Source: Salinisphaera shabanensis E1L3A
GTDB lineage: Bacteria > Pseudomonadota > Gammaproteobacteria > Nevskiales > Salinisphaeraceae
Length of the DNA stretch: 64,000 nt
Reading direction: 5' to 3'
NCBI RefSeq assembly: GCF_000215955.2
Contig: NZ_AFNV02000003.1
Coordinates: 186,001-250,000 of the forward strand
The number at the start of each line of letters is the position of its first letter. The first letter of the stretch is position 1. A program made the position numbers and the translations under genes. Shown in pieces: positions 25,832-34,642 of this stretch. Below the pieces are notes generated by a model that had not been told where the DNA came from, searched no databases, and saw only the letters and a list, made by a program, of their open reading frames with translations.

Positions 25832-27016
25832 CTAGCTCGTATTGTCGCCGAGTGCTTCGCGCCGCGGCTTGCCCGGGAAGAACACGACTGTAGCCAGCGA
25901 GATCGCGGCATTGGCAACGAACGTGCCGGCCAGACCCAAAGGCCCGGCCGCAAAGCCGCCGAGCGCCGGGCCGATGATATTGCCCAGCGCAAACATCGTC
26001 AGCGTGGCGGTGAAGCCGATCGTGGGCAGATTGGGATGCAGATGACTGCTCCAGAACGAAAAGATGGCGCTTAAAACCATGATGCACGCGCCTTGTAGCG
26101 CAGCCGAAACCAGCAGCGCGCTCCATTGCGTGGGCAGCAGACCCACCAGCAGTAGCGACAATAGCGAACAAACGAATATACCGCGTACCAGCGCGGTCAG
26201 GCCGATACGTGCCTTGATATCGGCAGTGAGGAAACCGACGACGCCGCCCGCGCCGAGGGCCATGTAGAGCACCGGCCCGGACAGCGCCGTGGATATGCCG
26301 GGCAGACCACCCGCCTGAGACAGGTGATCGACGGCGAAAGACAAGTAGAACCCGTTGGTCAGACCAAACGACAGGGCAATACACAGCAATGGCCAACCCG
26401 GGCGGGTAACAAGCGATTTCAGCCAGCCACTCGGCACCGTGGGCGTGGCGCTACGCGGAAGCCGTGCCAGGCCATAGAGGTTGACCGCCGCAGTCGCCAG
26501 CGCGGCGAGAGAGAACACCACCCAGACCGTACGCCAGCCGTTGTCGAGTCCAGCCACAGCCAAGGCGAGAACGCCGGCGCCCACGATGCCGGCCGCAGTC
26601 CCTGTGCTGATGATCGAAAGTGTGCGTTCGCGTTGAGCCAAGGGCACGCCACGCTCGGCGGCATCATTGAACGGCGACCAGCAAAAGCCTGCGCTGGTGG
26701 CTGCGAGTACCGTGCCCAGGGCGAGCATGATCGCGTTCTGAGAAATCGCGACGACCACCATGCCGGCCATTGCGGCAAAGCAGCCGAGCGAAACCGCCAG
26801 CCTTGGGCCCCGCGTTACGACCAGCCATGCGGTGAGCAGTAGCGCCAGGAAAAAACCGGCGAACGCGCCGCTTGCGATCAAGCCGGCGGCAGATGTCGAC
26901 AGCGCAAACTCGTCGCGGAATACGGGCAGAAACAGCCCGAACCCCACGCGCGCCGGGCCGAAGGCGATAGCGGTGGCTAACGCGCCGCCGATAGCGAGTG
27001 GCCATGTTCGTGGCAC
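25832..27016 (-). CDS. MFS transporter
   Basis: This 394-residue protein with 12 predicted membrane helices belongs to the major facilitator superfamily. The repeat boundary lies near residue 190, with a hydrophilic loop (LARLPRSATPTVPSG). ASGAFAGFFLALLLTAWLVV and VTRGPRLAVSLGCFAAM carry the loop 2-3 region. The start is GTG 27016-27014, placed by AGGAGA (complement of 27021-27026); the longer open frame upstream is not membrane-like. The substrate is unknown; sugar-efflux or drug-efflux relatives are possible. Confidence 0.85.
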   Translation of the reverse strand: MPRTWPLAIGGALATAIAFGPARVGFGLFLPVFRDEFALSTSAAGLIASGAFAGFFLALLLTAWLVVTRGPRLAVSLGCFAAMAGMVVVAISQNAIMLALGTVLAATSAGFCWSPFNDAAERGVPLAQRERTLSIISTGTAAGIVGAGVLALAVAGLDNGWRTVWVVFSLAALATAAVNLYGLARLPRSATPTVPSGWLKSLVTRPGWPLLCIALSFGLTNGFYLSFAVDHLSQAGGLPGISTALSGPVLYMALGAGGVVGFLTADIKARIGLTALVRGIFVCSLLSLLLVGLLPTQWSALLVSAALQGACIMVLSAIFSFWSSHLHPNLPTIGFTATLTMFALGNIIGPALGGFAAGPLGLAGTFVANAAISLATVVFFPGKPRREALGDNTS

Positions 27017-27169
27017 ACGGTCTCCTGTGCGGATAAGTTCCGTCACCCTAGGCAGCTGGCGGCGGGTGTGCCATCCGGTAAAGCACGGGCGCGTGGGACG
27101 CAAGTCTTCGGCTAGTCGGCTTGGCACCCGCAGTATCGTGCCGCCCCAATGCGTATCGGCGAAGCGGGT

Positions 27170-28363
27170 CTAGGTTTCCCAGGTTTCGGCGTAATCCTCG
27201 ACGTCGACGCCGTGGGTCCCGGGCGCGAGCATGCGATTGACGAAGAATTTGGGAAAACGCATGAGATCACGCACGCGCTGCGGGAAATAGCGGCGCTTCT
27301 TGTAGTCGAGCACCAACAGCACCGTCGGCTTTTCCTGGCGTTCCGGGGTCGGAATCACGAAGCCGACTTCGCCGGTATTGAGTTCGACCAACGTGCCGAC
27401 CGGGTACTCGCCGTGATAATCGGTGAACTGGCGCAGCAGCTCGTCGTTGAAATCGCCTTCGAAGCTCGACATCAGCTTGAGTGCTTCGGCAGGCGTGCGG
27501 CCCTTTTGGTAGATGCGGTCGCTGGTCATCGCATCGTAGACATCGGCGATCGCCACGATCTGGGTGTAGTAGGAAATTTCAGATCCGCGCAGTCCGGCCG
27601 GATAGCCGCGCCCGTTGAGTCGCTCGTGGTGGTCGCGCACGATATCCAGGCTGGCCGGGGTAAGCCCGGAAGCCTTCTGCAGGATCTCGACACCGTACTG
27701 CGGATGTTTCTTGATTTCGTCGTATTCGGCCTCGGTCAGCTTGCCGGGTTTGTTGAGGATGGCCAGCGGGACCTTGATTTTGCCGACATCGTGCAACAGC
27801 GCGCCGATGCCCATTTCCTTGATTGCGCGCTCGTCGTTGCCGACGAACGTCGCCAGCGACACCGCCTGCATGCATACGTTCAGGCTGTGGATGGCGGTGT
27901 ATTCGTCCCGGCTTTTGAGGTTGCTGAACCACACCAGCGCGTCCGGATGGCGGGCAACGCTATCCATCATCTGTTCCACTACCTCCGTGACGGCCGCGGT
28001 GTCGGGGCGCCGGTTTTCGGCGATTTCCTCGTGGATGGTGCGGATCAGACCGCGCGCGTTGCTGTGGATCTGGCGGGCTGCCGACAGCTCTTGGCGGAAC
28101 GAGCGCGGTGTGCGTTCCCCCAGCGGGGGGATCACGCCTTCGCCGTAGCCGGCGGGTGTCTTATCCTCCGCCGTCTCGGGTTCGTCGCTGCGAATATAGA
28201 CATACGCACACAGTGCGCGCAGTTCGTCGATGTCCTCGTCGGTGTTTACTTCTACGCCTTCAAGCAGATACGGCGTTTCCAGCCAAGGGCGATCGAGCGC
28301 CTCGACGTACATGCCGATGCGCAGGTCGCGGGTATCTATTTTTTTTCGGTGTAGGGCCATCAT
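27170..28363 (-). CDS. HD-GYP domain phosphodiesterase with DUF3391 N-terminus
   Basis: This 397-residue cytoplasmic protein is predicted to hydrolyse cyclic di-GMP. An N-terminal DUF3391 domain (IGMYVEALDRPWLETPYLL) precedes the HD-GYP domain, with HD at 191-192 in ALLHDVGKIKVP and the GYP signature HHERLNGRGYP at 245-255. The metal- and substrate-binding motifs look intact, so it should be active. There is no transmembrane segment. Two adjacent ATGs (28363, 28360) are possible starts; the longer frame upstream is Cys/Arg-rich and looks spurious. Confidence 0.92.
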   Translation of the reverse strand: MMALHRKKIDTRDLRIGMYVEALDRPWLETPYLLEGVEVNTDEDIDELRALCAYVYIRSDEPETAEDKTPAGYGEGVIPPLGERTPRSFRQELSAARQIHSNARGLIRTIHEEIAENRRPDTAAVTEVVEQMMDSVARHPDALVWFSNLKSRDEYTAIHSLNVCMQAVSLATFVGNDERAIKEMGIGALLHDVGKIKVPLAILNKPGKLTEAEYDEIKKHPQYGVEILQKASGLTPASLDIVRDHHERLNGRGYPAGLRGSEISYYTQIVAIADVYDAMTSDRIYQKGRTPAEALKLMSSFEGDFNDELLRQFTDYHGEYPVGTLVELNTGEVGFVIPTPERQEKPTVLLVLDYKKRRYFPQRVRDLMRFPKFFVNRMLAPGTHGVDVEDYAETWET

Positions 28364-28505
28364 CAAAAGGCTGCGGTGCGCGCAACTACAAAAGCATACA
28401 TGTCCAAAACACGTTATCGCGCGCGCTGCGTATAACTTGAGCGCATTTGTATGGCCCGGATCTGTATGCCGCCGTGTTTGTGGATGGGCAAGCCGCTGAC
28501 GGCTG

Positions 28506-29516
28506 CTAGCCGAGCTGCGCGGCCGCTGCGGCGCCGGACAGCCAGGCGCCCTCGACACGTCCGCCCGCCAGCCAGTCGCCCGCGAGTACGAGGCGGTCGT
28601 TCAGCGCAGCCTGGCAACGCATGTCGAGCGCCGTAGCGGCCGGACCAGGGCGCGCATAGCGCCAGCGATGGGTACGTACCAGACGCATCTGACGTGCCTG
28701 CAGGCCGGTGATATCGGCGAATTCGCGTGTGAGCGTCGCCGCGATCGATTCCGGCGTGTCTTCAAGGCGCGCGGCGCTGAACTCCGGTCCGGCATGAAGG
28801 GTCCACAGGCGCGCGTTGGTGCGTGTTTGGCCGGCCTTGTGGCTGTTATCGGCGCACCAGGATAACGGGCCGTCCTTGACGAAGATGGCCTGGCATTCGG
28901 CCAGGGCCGGCGCTGCGACGACCAGCGAATGACACGGCGAAAGCGCGTCATCAGCATTGGCGAGCGCCGGCAACGCGCCGGCGTAGTCGCCAAGCAGCGT
29001 CGCCGCCTGTACAGCCGGTGCAGTCAGCACGACCGCATCGGCATTGAAATAACCGTGTTCGCCGAGATCGGCGCGCCAGCCTTGGGTTGTTCGTTGCAGG
29101 CGGCGTACGCCCTGGCCGCAACGCACGTCGATATCGGCTTGTTCGAACAGATACCGTACCCAGTGATTGAGTCCGTCCGGCCCGATAAGGCGTTCCCGAT
29201 CGTCGGGAGAGGCGGTGAGTTGCCAGCCGTTGCGGCCCTGCTCGGCCATGCATACGGCCGGCGACCAGCGCGCGAGCACCCGGCTGGCGAGATCCCGTTC
29301 GACGCGCACGCGAAATGCCGGGTCGCGGGCGGTGAAATACTGGGCGCCGTAATCGAACCAAGGGCTGGCCGGGTCGACGGAAAGCCGGCGCGTAGCGCAA
29401 CGCCCGCCCGGCCGGCGGGCCTTGTCGACCACGACCACGTCCCAGCCGGCCTCGTCGAGCGCCAACGCTGCGCTTGCACCGGCGACGCCGGCGCCAATAA
29501 TGAGCACTTTAGCCAT
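28506..29516 (-). CDS. NAD(P)/FAD-dependent oxidoreductase, renalase-like
   Basis: This 336-residue flavoprotein opens with the dinucleotide-binding motif IIGAGVAGASAALALDEAG. RRPGGRCATRR follows and is typical of the amine-oxidase/renalase group. The FAD C-terminal motif LVLAGDWLAGGRVEGAWLSG is intact. Bacterial relatives oxidise isomeric dihydro-NAD(P) forms or amines, so the exact reaction is uncertain. ATG 29516 begins right at the Rossmann fold. It is divergent from the alpha/beta-hydrolase gene. Confidence 0.87.
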   Translation of the reverse strand: MAKVLIIGAGVAGASAALALDEAGWDVVVVDKARRPGGRCATRRLSVDPASPWFDYGAQYFTARDPAFRVRVERDLASRVLARWSPAVCMAEQGRNGWQLTASPDDRERLIGPDGLNHWVRYLFEQADIDVRCGQGVRRLQRTTQGWRADLGEHGYFNADAVVLTAPAVQAATLLGDYAGALPALANADDALSPCHSLVVAAPALAECQAIFVKDGPLSWCADNSHKAGQTRTNARLWTLHAGPEFSAARLEDTPESIAATLTREFADITGLQARQMRLVRTHRWRYARPGPAATALDMRCQAALNDRLVLAGDWLAGGRVEGAWLSGAAAAAQLG

Positions 29517-29614
29517 GGCTCTATTGTCTTTGGCGGATAGATAGCGCGCAAACGGCACGAAATCGGTATGATCTGCGCTTTGTGATCGTTGCCTACGAAG
29601 CGCGGGTCTTGTCC

Positions 29615-30904
29615 ATGCTTAGTTTCTTGCGTGCGTGTCTTGCGCTCGGTATGCCGCTGGTGGCGTTCGTCGCTGTCGCCCAGCCCGATACCGGGCCTTA
29701 TCCTATCGACGACGGCCTGGCTGCGACCGTGGTGGGTACGCCTGCCAAGTACAAGGCGGAGCTGCCCCAGAATCTTGATTTTGAAGTGCGCAGCCTCAAG
29801 CCGCTGGTCGAGCGGGAAACGCCGGACACGCTGCGCTACGCCCGCCCGCTGCAGTATCTGCGCGTAACCCAGGACGGCCCGGCGCCGCTGGCGTTCGTGA
29901 TTGCCGGTACCGGCGCGAGCGCGTTGTCGAGCAAGTGCATCATGCTCTCCAGCGCGTTGTATGCGGCCGGCTACAGCGTGGTCTGCCTACCATCGCCGAC
30001 GAGCGTGATCTTCATGCTCGGCGCCGCCAAATACCCGGTGCCAGGGCGCATGACCACCGATGTGCGCGATCTGTACAAGCTCATGCAGGTCGTGCGTGAC
30101 GATCTCGACTCCGAAACCAACGTTACCGGTTACGCGTTGACCGGCTGGAGCCTGGGTGCGACCGAGGCCGCATTTATCGCGCGTCATGACGTCGACGCCG
30201 GCGTGTTCAACTTCTCGCGGGTTCTGCTGTTGAACCCGGCCGTGGATGTATGGGCGTCGGTACAGCGCATGGATCAGCTGCTCGCTGAGAATCTCGAAGG
30301 CGGGATCGATGGCATTCCGGCATTCGTGGCACGCGGGCTGGGCGGGCTCAAGCAGCTCTATTCCTCGGGCGATCCGTTGCGTTTCAACGAGGATTTCCTC
30401 TACCGCGCCTACCAGACAAAGTCGCCGCAACGCGGCGATATCGCGGCCATCGTCGGGCTGGCTTTCAGGCTATCCCTGGCCAACATGGCGTTTGGCGCCG
30501 ATGTGATCACCCATTCCGATGTGATCGTGCCGGAGAACGTCGAACTCGGACCCTACGACTCGCTTGATCCGTATATCCACCGTTCTTTCGAGATGTCGTT
30601 CGATAACTATTTCGAGCGCTTGCTTGCGCCTTACTGGAATCGCGATGGTCGTCATGTATCGCGCGAGCAGCTGATTGCCGAGGCGGATCTACGCCAGATC
30701 GGCAGCTATCTCGCGGCCAATCAGGATATCGGCGTGTTCACCAGCGAAGACGATCCGATTCTGAGCACGGACGAAATCACCTTCTTACGCACGACTTTCG
30801 GTGAGCGCGCGCGAATTCGCCCGCACGGCGGGCATATGGGCAATCTCGCCTCGGCGAATACCGTCGCCGCCTTGCAGCAATTCTTCTCTCGGCCCGCGCC
30901 ATGA
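29615..30904 (+). CDS. Exported alpha/beta-hydrolase-like protein coupled to mlaA
   Basis: This is a 429-residue protein if started at ATG 29615, which gives a clean signal peptide (MLSFLRACLALGMPLVAFVA). A GTG at 29582 is the alternative. The fold looks like an alpha/beta hydrolase: oxyanion-type FVIAGTGASAL, a nucleophile elbow GWSLGA, and a late histidine in RPHGGHMGN. It would act in the periplasm. Its TGA overlaps the mlaA ATG (30901-30904), so the two are translated together. A phospholipase or other lipid-related role at the outer membrane is an inference from this coupling. Confidence 0.75.
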   Translation: MLSFLRACLALGMPLVAFVAVAQPDTGPYPIDDGLAATVVGTPAKYKAELPQNLDFEVRSLKPLVERETPDTLRYARPLQYLRVTQDGPAPLAFVIAGTGASALSSKCIMLSSALYAAGYSVVCLPSPTSVIFMLGAAKYPVPGRMTTDVRDLYKLMQVVRDDLDSETNVTGYALTGWSLGATEAAFIARHDVDAGVFNFSRVLLLNPAVDVWASVQRMDQLLAENLEGGIDGIPAFVARGLGGLKQLYSSGDPLRFNEDFLYRAYQTKSPQRGDIAAIVGLAFRLSLANMAFGADVITHSDVIVPENVELGPYDSLDPYIHRSFEMSFDNYFERLLAPYWNRDGRHVSREQLIAEADLRQIGSYLAANQDIGVFTSEDDPILSTDEITFLRTTFGERARIRPHGGHMGNLASANTVAALQQFFSRPAP

Positions 30905-31668
30905 ACAATCGAGTCACACGCATGTACGCACGCCCGCAGTGTGCCTTCATTCTTTTCGTATGCCTGTGGCTTGGCGGCTGCGCGAGCACGCCCGTGCCGC
31001 AAACCGTGAGCGACGATACGCCAGACGATGTGCCGGTCGCCCAGACCACAGCCAATGCGCTGGCGATTCATGATCCATGGGAAGGTTTCAATCGTCGTGT
31101 CTATCGCTTCAATGCGTTGGCCGATCGCTATGTGCTGATGCCGGTGGTGCAGGTCTATCGCACCGTCACGCCGGGGTTTGCGCGTACGGGCGTACAGAAC
31201 TTCTTCTCCAATCTGGGCGAGATCAATACCTTCGCCAATAGCGTGTTGCAGGCCAAGCCCACCAGTTCGGCGGTCACGCTTTCGCGTTTCGCACTCAACA
31301 CCACGGTGGGTCTGGCCGGGTTGTTCGACCCGGCAACGGCGATCGGCCTGGAACAGCGCAACGAAGATTTCGGTCAGACGCTTGGCCACTACGGCGTCGG
31401 TGCGGGCCCGTACCTGGTGCTGCCGTTTTTCGGGCCGTCCTCGTTGCGCGACAGTATCGGTCTGGCCGGCGATCAAGGACTGATCTTTGCGCTCGACCCG
31501 CTCCAGTTGGATGAGCATCCGTGGGCGCGTGTGCCGTATTGGGGCCTGTACGCCATCAATACGCGCGATAGCGTGAGTTTTCGCTATTACCAGACCGGTT
31601 CGCCTTTCGAATACACGCTCGTACGGCTGGTCTATATGAACTATCGCGCCCTGCTGATCGAGGAATAG
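30901..31668 (+). CDS. mlaA: MlaA (VacJ) outer-membrane lipoprotein of phospholipid transport
   Basis: This 255-residue lipoprotein (lipobox LGGC, Cys27) has the VacJ signature HDPWEGFNRRVYRFN, then YVLMPVVQVYRTVTP, and GVGAGPYLVLPFFGPSSLRD, which form the ring structure of MlaA. It removes mislocalised phospholipid from the outer leaflet of the outer membrane and hands it to MlaC and the MlaFEDB complex. No mlaBCDEF genes are nearby. The upstream alpha/beta-hydrolase gene overlaps it by ATGA. Confidence 0.93.
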   Translation: MNNRVTRMYARPQCAFILFVCLWLGGCASTPVPQTVSDDTPDDVPVAQTTANALAIHDPWEGFNRRVYRFNALADRYVLMPVVQVYRTVTPGFARTGVQNFFSNLGEINTFANSVLQAKPTSSAVTLSRFALNTTVGLAGLFDPATAIGLEQRNEDFGQTLGHYGVGAGPYLVLPFFGPSSLRDSIGLAGDQGLIFALDPLQLDEHPWARVPYWGLYAINTRDSVSFRYYQTGSPFEYTLVRLVYMNYRALLIEE

Positions 31669-31676
31669 CGCGTCAC

Positions 31677-31698
31677 GGGCCGCCGTGTTCGGCGGCCC
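31677..31698. terminator. Bidirectional GC hairpin between convergent mlaA and glycerate kinase genes
   Basis: GGGCCGCC (31677-31684) is perfectly complementary to GGCGGCCC (31691-31698) around a 6-base loop, in the 72-base convergent gap. There is no long T run on either strand. Confidence 0.5.
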
Positions 31699-31740
31699 GG
31701 CATACCTTGTTCGACGCGTGCGTGTTATGCGGTGATGTCG

Positions 31741-32907
31741 CTATTCCTGTGCCGGCTCGGGCGCGTCCGCCGGGGTGATTAGCGACCCCAGGTCTGCGCC
31801 GATATCGGCTGCCGCGACTCGCGCCCAGCGGAGCGGGTCGGCCACGGCCTCGGCGACCGAGCCGGCGCGCTCGACGAGCGTATAGCAGCCGGCAAAGTGT
31901 TGTCCCAGCTCGGTGCGTGCCTCGTCGGCGATCGCTCCCGACAGCAGCACCGTCGGTGTGGGTTTCGCTGCGTCGGCGATCGCCAGCGGCAGCTTGCCCG
32001 ATAGCGTTTGTGTGTCCGAACGGCCCTCGCCGGTGATTACCAGGTCCGCGTCGGCCAGGGTTTCGCGGAGTCCGGTCATGTCGAGCAGGGTATTCGCCCC
32101 GGAACACAATTCACCGCCGATCAACGCCAGTGCGAAGCCGAGACCGCCGGCAGCGCCACTGCCGGTCGCGGTCGCAAGCCCGGGCGGTGCCGCACTGTCG
32201 GCAAGGCGTATGAAGGCCGCTTCCACGGCTTCGATATCGGCGTCGCTCAAGCCTTTTTGCGGGCCGTAAACGCGGCTGGCACCACGCTCGCCAAGCAATG
32301 GGTTGTCGACATCGCAGAGCACGCGAATACGCGTTTTCTGTAGCCGCGCGTCCAGACCGGTGAGGTCGATACGGTCGAGCGCGAGCAGGCCATCCATCGT
32401 CGGTGCCACCTGCGTACCGTCGACCGCAGTGGCATGCGCGCCAAGTGCGCTGAGCAGGCCGAGGCCGGCATCGTTACAGGCGCTGCCACCGAGGCCGATA
32501 ACGAGATCGTGAATACCGGTATCCAGAGCAGCCGCAATGAGTTCGCCCAGCGCGTGGCTGCCACGTGCCTGCAGGCGTGGCGCGTTTGGCTGTGCTTCGA
32601 TCAGCGGCAGGCCGAGTACCTGTGCGGATTCGATTACCGCGGTGCCGGCCTGGTCACAGAACCAGGGGGCGTCGATACGTTCACCGTGGATGGCCAGGAT
32701 TGATGTGCTTTGCCAGGCCACGTCACGTCCGGCGGCAAGACAGTCGAGCGTGCCTTCACCGCCGTCGGCCATCGGGGCGAGCGTCAGGCGTGCATGGGGC
32801 CAGGCCGTTTGCAGACCTTCCGCCAATGCATGCGCAATCTCGAGCGCGCTCGCGCTGCCCTTGTAGCTGTCGGGTGCGAGCACGATATGCGGCGCTTGGG
32901 TACTCAT
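31741..32907 (-). CDS. Glycerate kinase (GlxK/GarK type)
   Basis: This 388-residue enzyme phosphorylates glycerate, giving 2-phosphoglycerate in the type I (GlxK/GarK) family. The N-terminal APDSYKGSASALEIAHALAE, MADGGEGTLDCL, and GLGGSACNDAGLGLLSALGA are diagnostic. DLVITGEGRSDTQTLSGK lies in the C-terminal part. The glycerate source could be glyoxylate/tartronate metabolism or the glucosylglycerate released about 10 kb away by the GH13 phosphorylase; the latter is inference. The gene stands alone and is convergent with mlaA. Confidence 0.9.
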   Translation of the reverse strand: MSTQAPHIVLAPDSYKGSASALEIAHALAEGLQTAWPHARLTLAPMADGGEGTLDCLAAGRDVAWQSTSILAIHGERIDAPWFCDQAGTAVIESAQVLGLPLIEAQPNAPRLQARGSHALGELIAAALDTGIHDLVIGLGGSACNDAGLGLLSALGAHATAVDGTQVAPTMDGLLALDRIDLTGLDARLQKTRIRVLCDVDNPLLGERGASRVYGPQKGLSDADIEAVEAAFIRLADSAAPPGLATATGSGAAGGLGFALALIGGELCSGANTLLDMTGLRETLADADLVITGEGRSDTQTLSGKLPLAIADAAKPTPTVLLSGAIADEARTELGQHFAGCYTLVERAGSVAEAVADPLRWARVAAADIGADLGSLITPADAPEPAQE

Positions 32908-32998
32908 GGGCGGACGGTGCCGCCGGGGATCGAATGGCGCGGATTGCAGCCGGGCTTTTGAATCATGCGCAAAAATTGGTTTCGAATGATGTCGATGT

Positions 32999-34357
32999 AT
33001 GGCAACGGGAAAACGCGTAATGGCGCTGGCATTCGTCGATCATAACGCGTCGGTGCTGATCGTGGCTTCCAGCCGCGATATTGCCGCGCCGGTGCTGGAC
33101 TATCTTTTCGATCAGGGCGTGGCGTTCGTGTTCAGTCGTCCGGCCGATCTGGCTATCGGTGGTGCGCGGCTCAAGGCGCGCTACCGCATGGCGGTTGTGC
33201 TCGACCTGGATATCGGTGAGCGCATACGCGAGTCGGCACAGCTGCTGGCGCGACAGCTGCCCTGTGTCATCGTCAGCGATGGGCCGGTTTTTCGACGCGA
33301 CGATTTTCGTGCGGTGCTGCATACGGATACGTCGCCGATTGAACTGTTCACCACCATACAGGGTGTGTTGAGCGAGCGATCCGTTGGCAAGGCGCTGACC
33401 GGGGATACGCCGGCGATAAGACAGGTGCGGTGGCTGATCGAGCGGGTTGCCCAGAAGGCGACGCCGGTTTTGTTGACCGGCGAAGTGGGTGTGGGCAAGG
33501 CCGTGGCAGCCCGTGAAATTCATCGCTGTTCGACGCGCCGCGGATCATTGGTCACGGTTCAGTGTGCCGCGATAGGCGATGCCGGGGTGGATGCGGCGCT
33601 ATTCGGGGTATCGGCCAGCGACGGCGGCTATTTGCAGGCCGCGGCCGGGGGCACATTGGTACTGGATGAGATCACGGATCTTTCGCCGGTATTTCAGGCA
33701 CGCGTGCTGCAGCTGCTCAAGACGGGCAGCTACGAGCGTCCCGGCGAAGCAAGCGGCCGGCCGTTGAATGCACGCGTGATCGCAACCACGCGCCGATCGC
33801 TCAACGAGATGCTCGATACCGGCCAGCTGCGTCCGGATCTTTATTACGAGCTGGCGGTGTTTCCGATCCATTTGCCGCCCCTGCGTGAACGCCGTGACGA
33901 TATCGAAGCGCTTATCGATGGGCTGGGTGCCGGCCTGCCTGGTGCGATGCCGCGTTTTGATGCCCAGGCGATCATCGAGCTCAAACGATATGCGTGGCCG
34001 GGCAACGTGCAGGAATTGTCCAATCTCATCGAGCGGTTGGCCATTCTTTACCCGCAGACCACGGTGGATAGGAAGACGCTCGAACCCTATCTGCGGCCCG
34101 GCACCAGGCCACCCACGCTTATGTCGGTACCTGAGCCCGTGATCGATGAGAGCCAGCCGGCGGACCGGATTGCCACCATGAGGCTGCCGGAAGATGGGGT
34201 GGATCTGCGTGAGCTGTCCGAACGTCTGGAAAAACAGCTGATTGAGCAGGCACTTGCACGTCATGATCACGTGGTGGCCCACGCTGCGCGGGCGCTGGGG
34301 CTGCGCCGGACGACATTGACGGAAAAGCTGCGTCGCTACGCGATCCGTACGGATTGA
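32999..34357 (+). CDS. FleQ-like AAA+ enhancer-binding regulator lacking the GAFTGA loop
   Basis: This 452-residue regulator has a FleQ-type N-terminal domain (SVLIVASSRDIAAPVLDYLF). An AAA+ domain follows with Walker A GEVGVGKA (FleQ and relatives have GKE) and Walker B GGTLVLDEIT. A Fis-type HTH ends it (HDHVVAHAARALGLRRTTL). The segment between ALFG and GGTL is only 13 residues (VSASDGGYLQAAA), about eight shorter than usual, and the sigma-54-contacting GAFTGA motif is absent. DLYYEL replaces the common DLYYRL. It may act with sigma-70, like VpsR, or as a repressor/antagonist. ATG 33020 is an alternative start. Confidence 0.85.
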   Translation: MATGKRVMALAFVDHNASVLIVASSRDIAAPVLDYLFDQGVAFVFSRPADLAIGGARLKARYRMAVVLDLDIGERIRESAQLLARQLPCVIVSDGPVFRRDDFRAVLHTDTSPIELFTTIQGVLSERSVGKALTGDTPAIRQVRWLIERVAQKATPVLLTGEVGVGKAVAAREIHRCSTRRGSLVTVQCAAIGDAGVDAALFGVSASDGGYLQAAAGGTLVLDEITDLSPVFQARVLQLLKTGSYERPGEASGRPLNARVIATTRRSLNEMLDTGQLRPDLYYELAVFPIHLPPLRERRDDIEALIDGLGAGLPGAMPRFDAQAIIELKRYAWPGNVQELSNLIERLAILYPQTTVDRKTLEPYLRPGTRPPTLMSVPEPVIDESQPADRIATMRLPEDGVDLRELSERLEKQLIEQALARHDHVVAHAARALGLRRTTLTEKLRRYAIRTD

Positions 34358-34516
34358 CGGCCCCGCGACGTTAAGCTGACGCATCGCTGTCTTTCATCGT
34401 CAATAAGTGACGCCTAGCGTCATAATATTGTCGTTTAGGCGCCGACCTTTGCGGGCGAGTGGCCTATTTTTGTCACTCTATACTGTAAGTTGCTGAATAT
34501 AAATGCTACTTCAAAC

Positions 34517-34532
34517 GGGCACGACGATTGCA
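34517..34532 (+). promoter_or_regulatory. Sigma-54 promoter upstream of fliA
   Basis: GGGCACG (34517-34523), 4 bases, TTGCA (34528-34532) matches TGGCACG-N4-TTGCW at all but the first position. The GG and GC dinucleotides are 12 bases apart as required for -24/-12 elements. Transcription would begin near 34543, about 100 bases before the fliA start. Confidence 0.75.
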
Positions 34533-34642
34533 AGAGGGAAGCCGTTGGATTGATTCAGACGCGCTGCAGTTGGCTCTTTGGGCTCGGCGCGCCACCGGCA
34601 CGTCGTATCGCCTTTGGCGGTGCGCTGACATGAGGGGACAGC

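Noticed and set aside
31741-32907. Assigning the glycerate kinase to a tartrate pathway with the D-tartrate dehydratase
   Set aside because: D-tartrate dehydratase gives oxaloacetate, not glycerate, and the genes are 12 kb apart on opposite strands.
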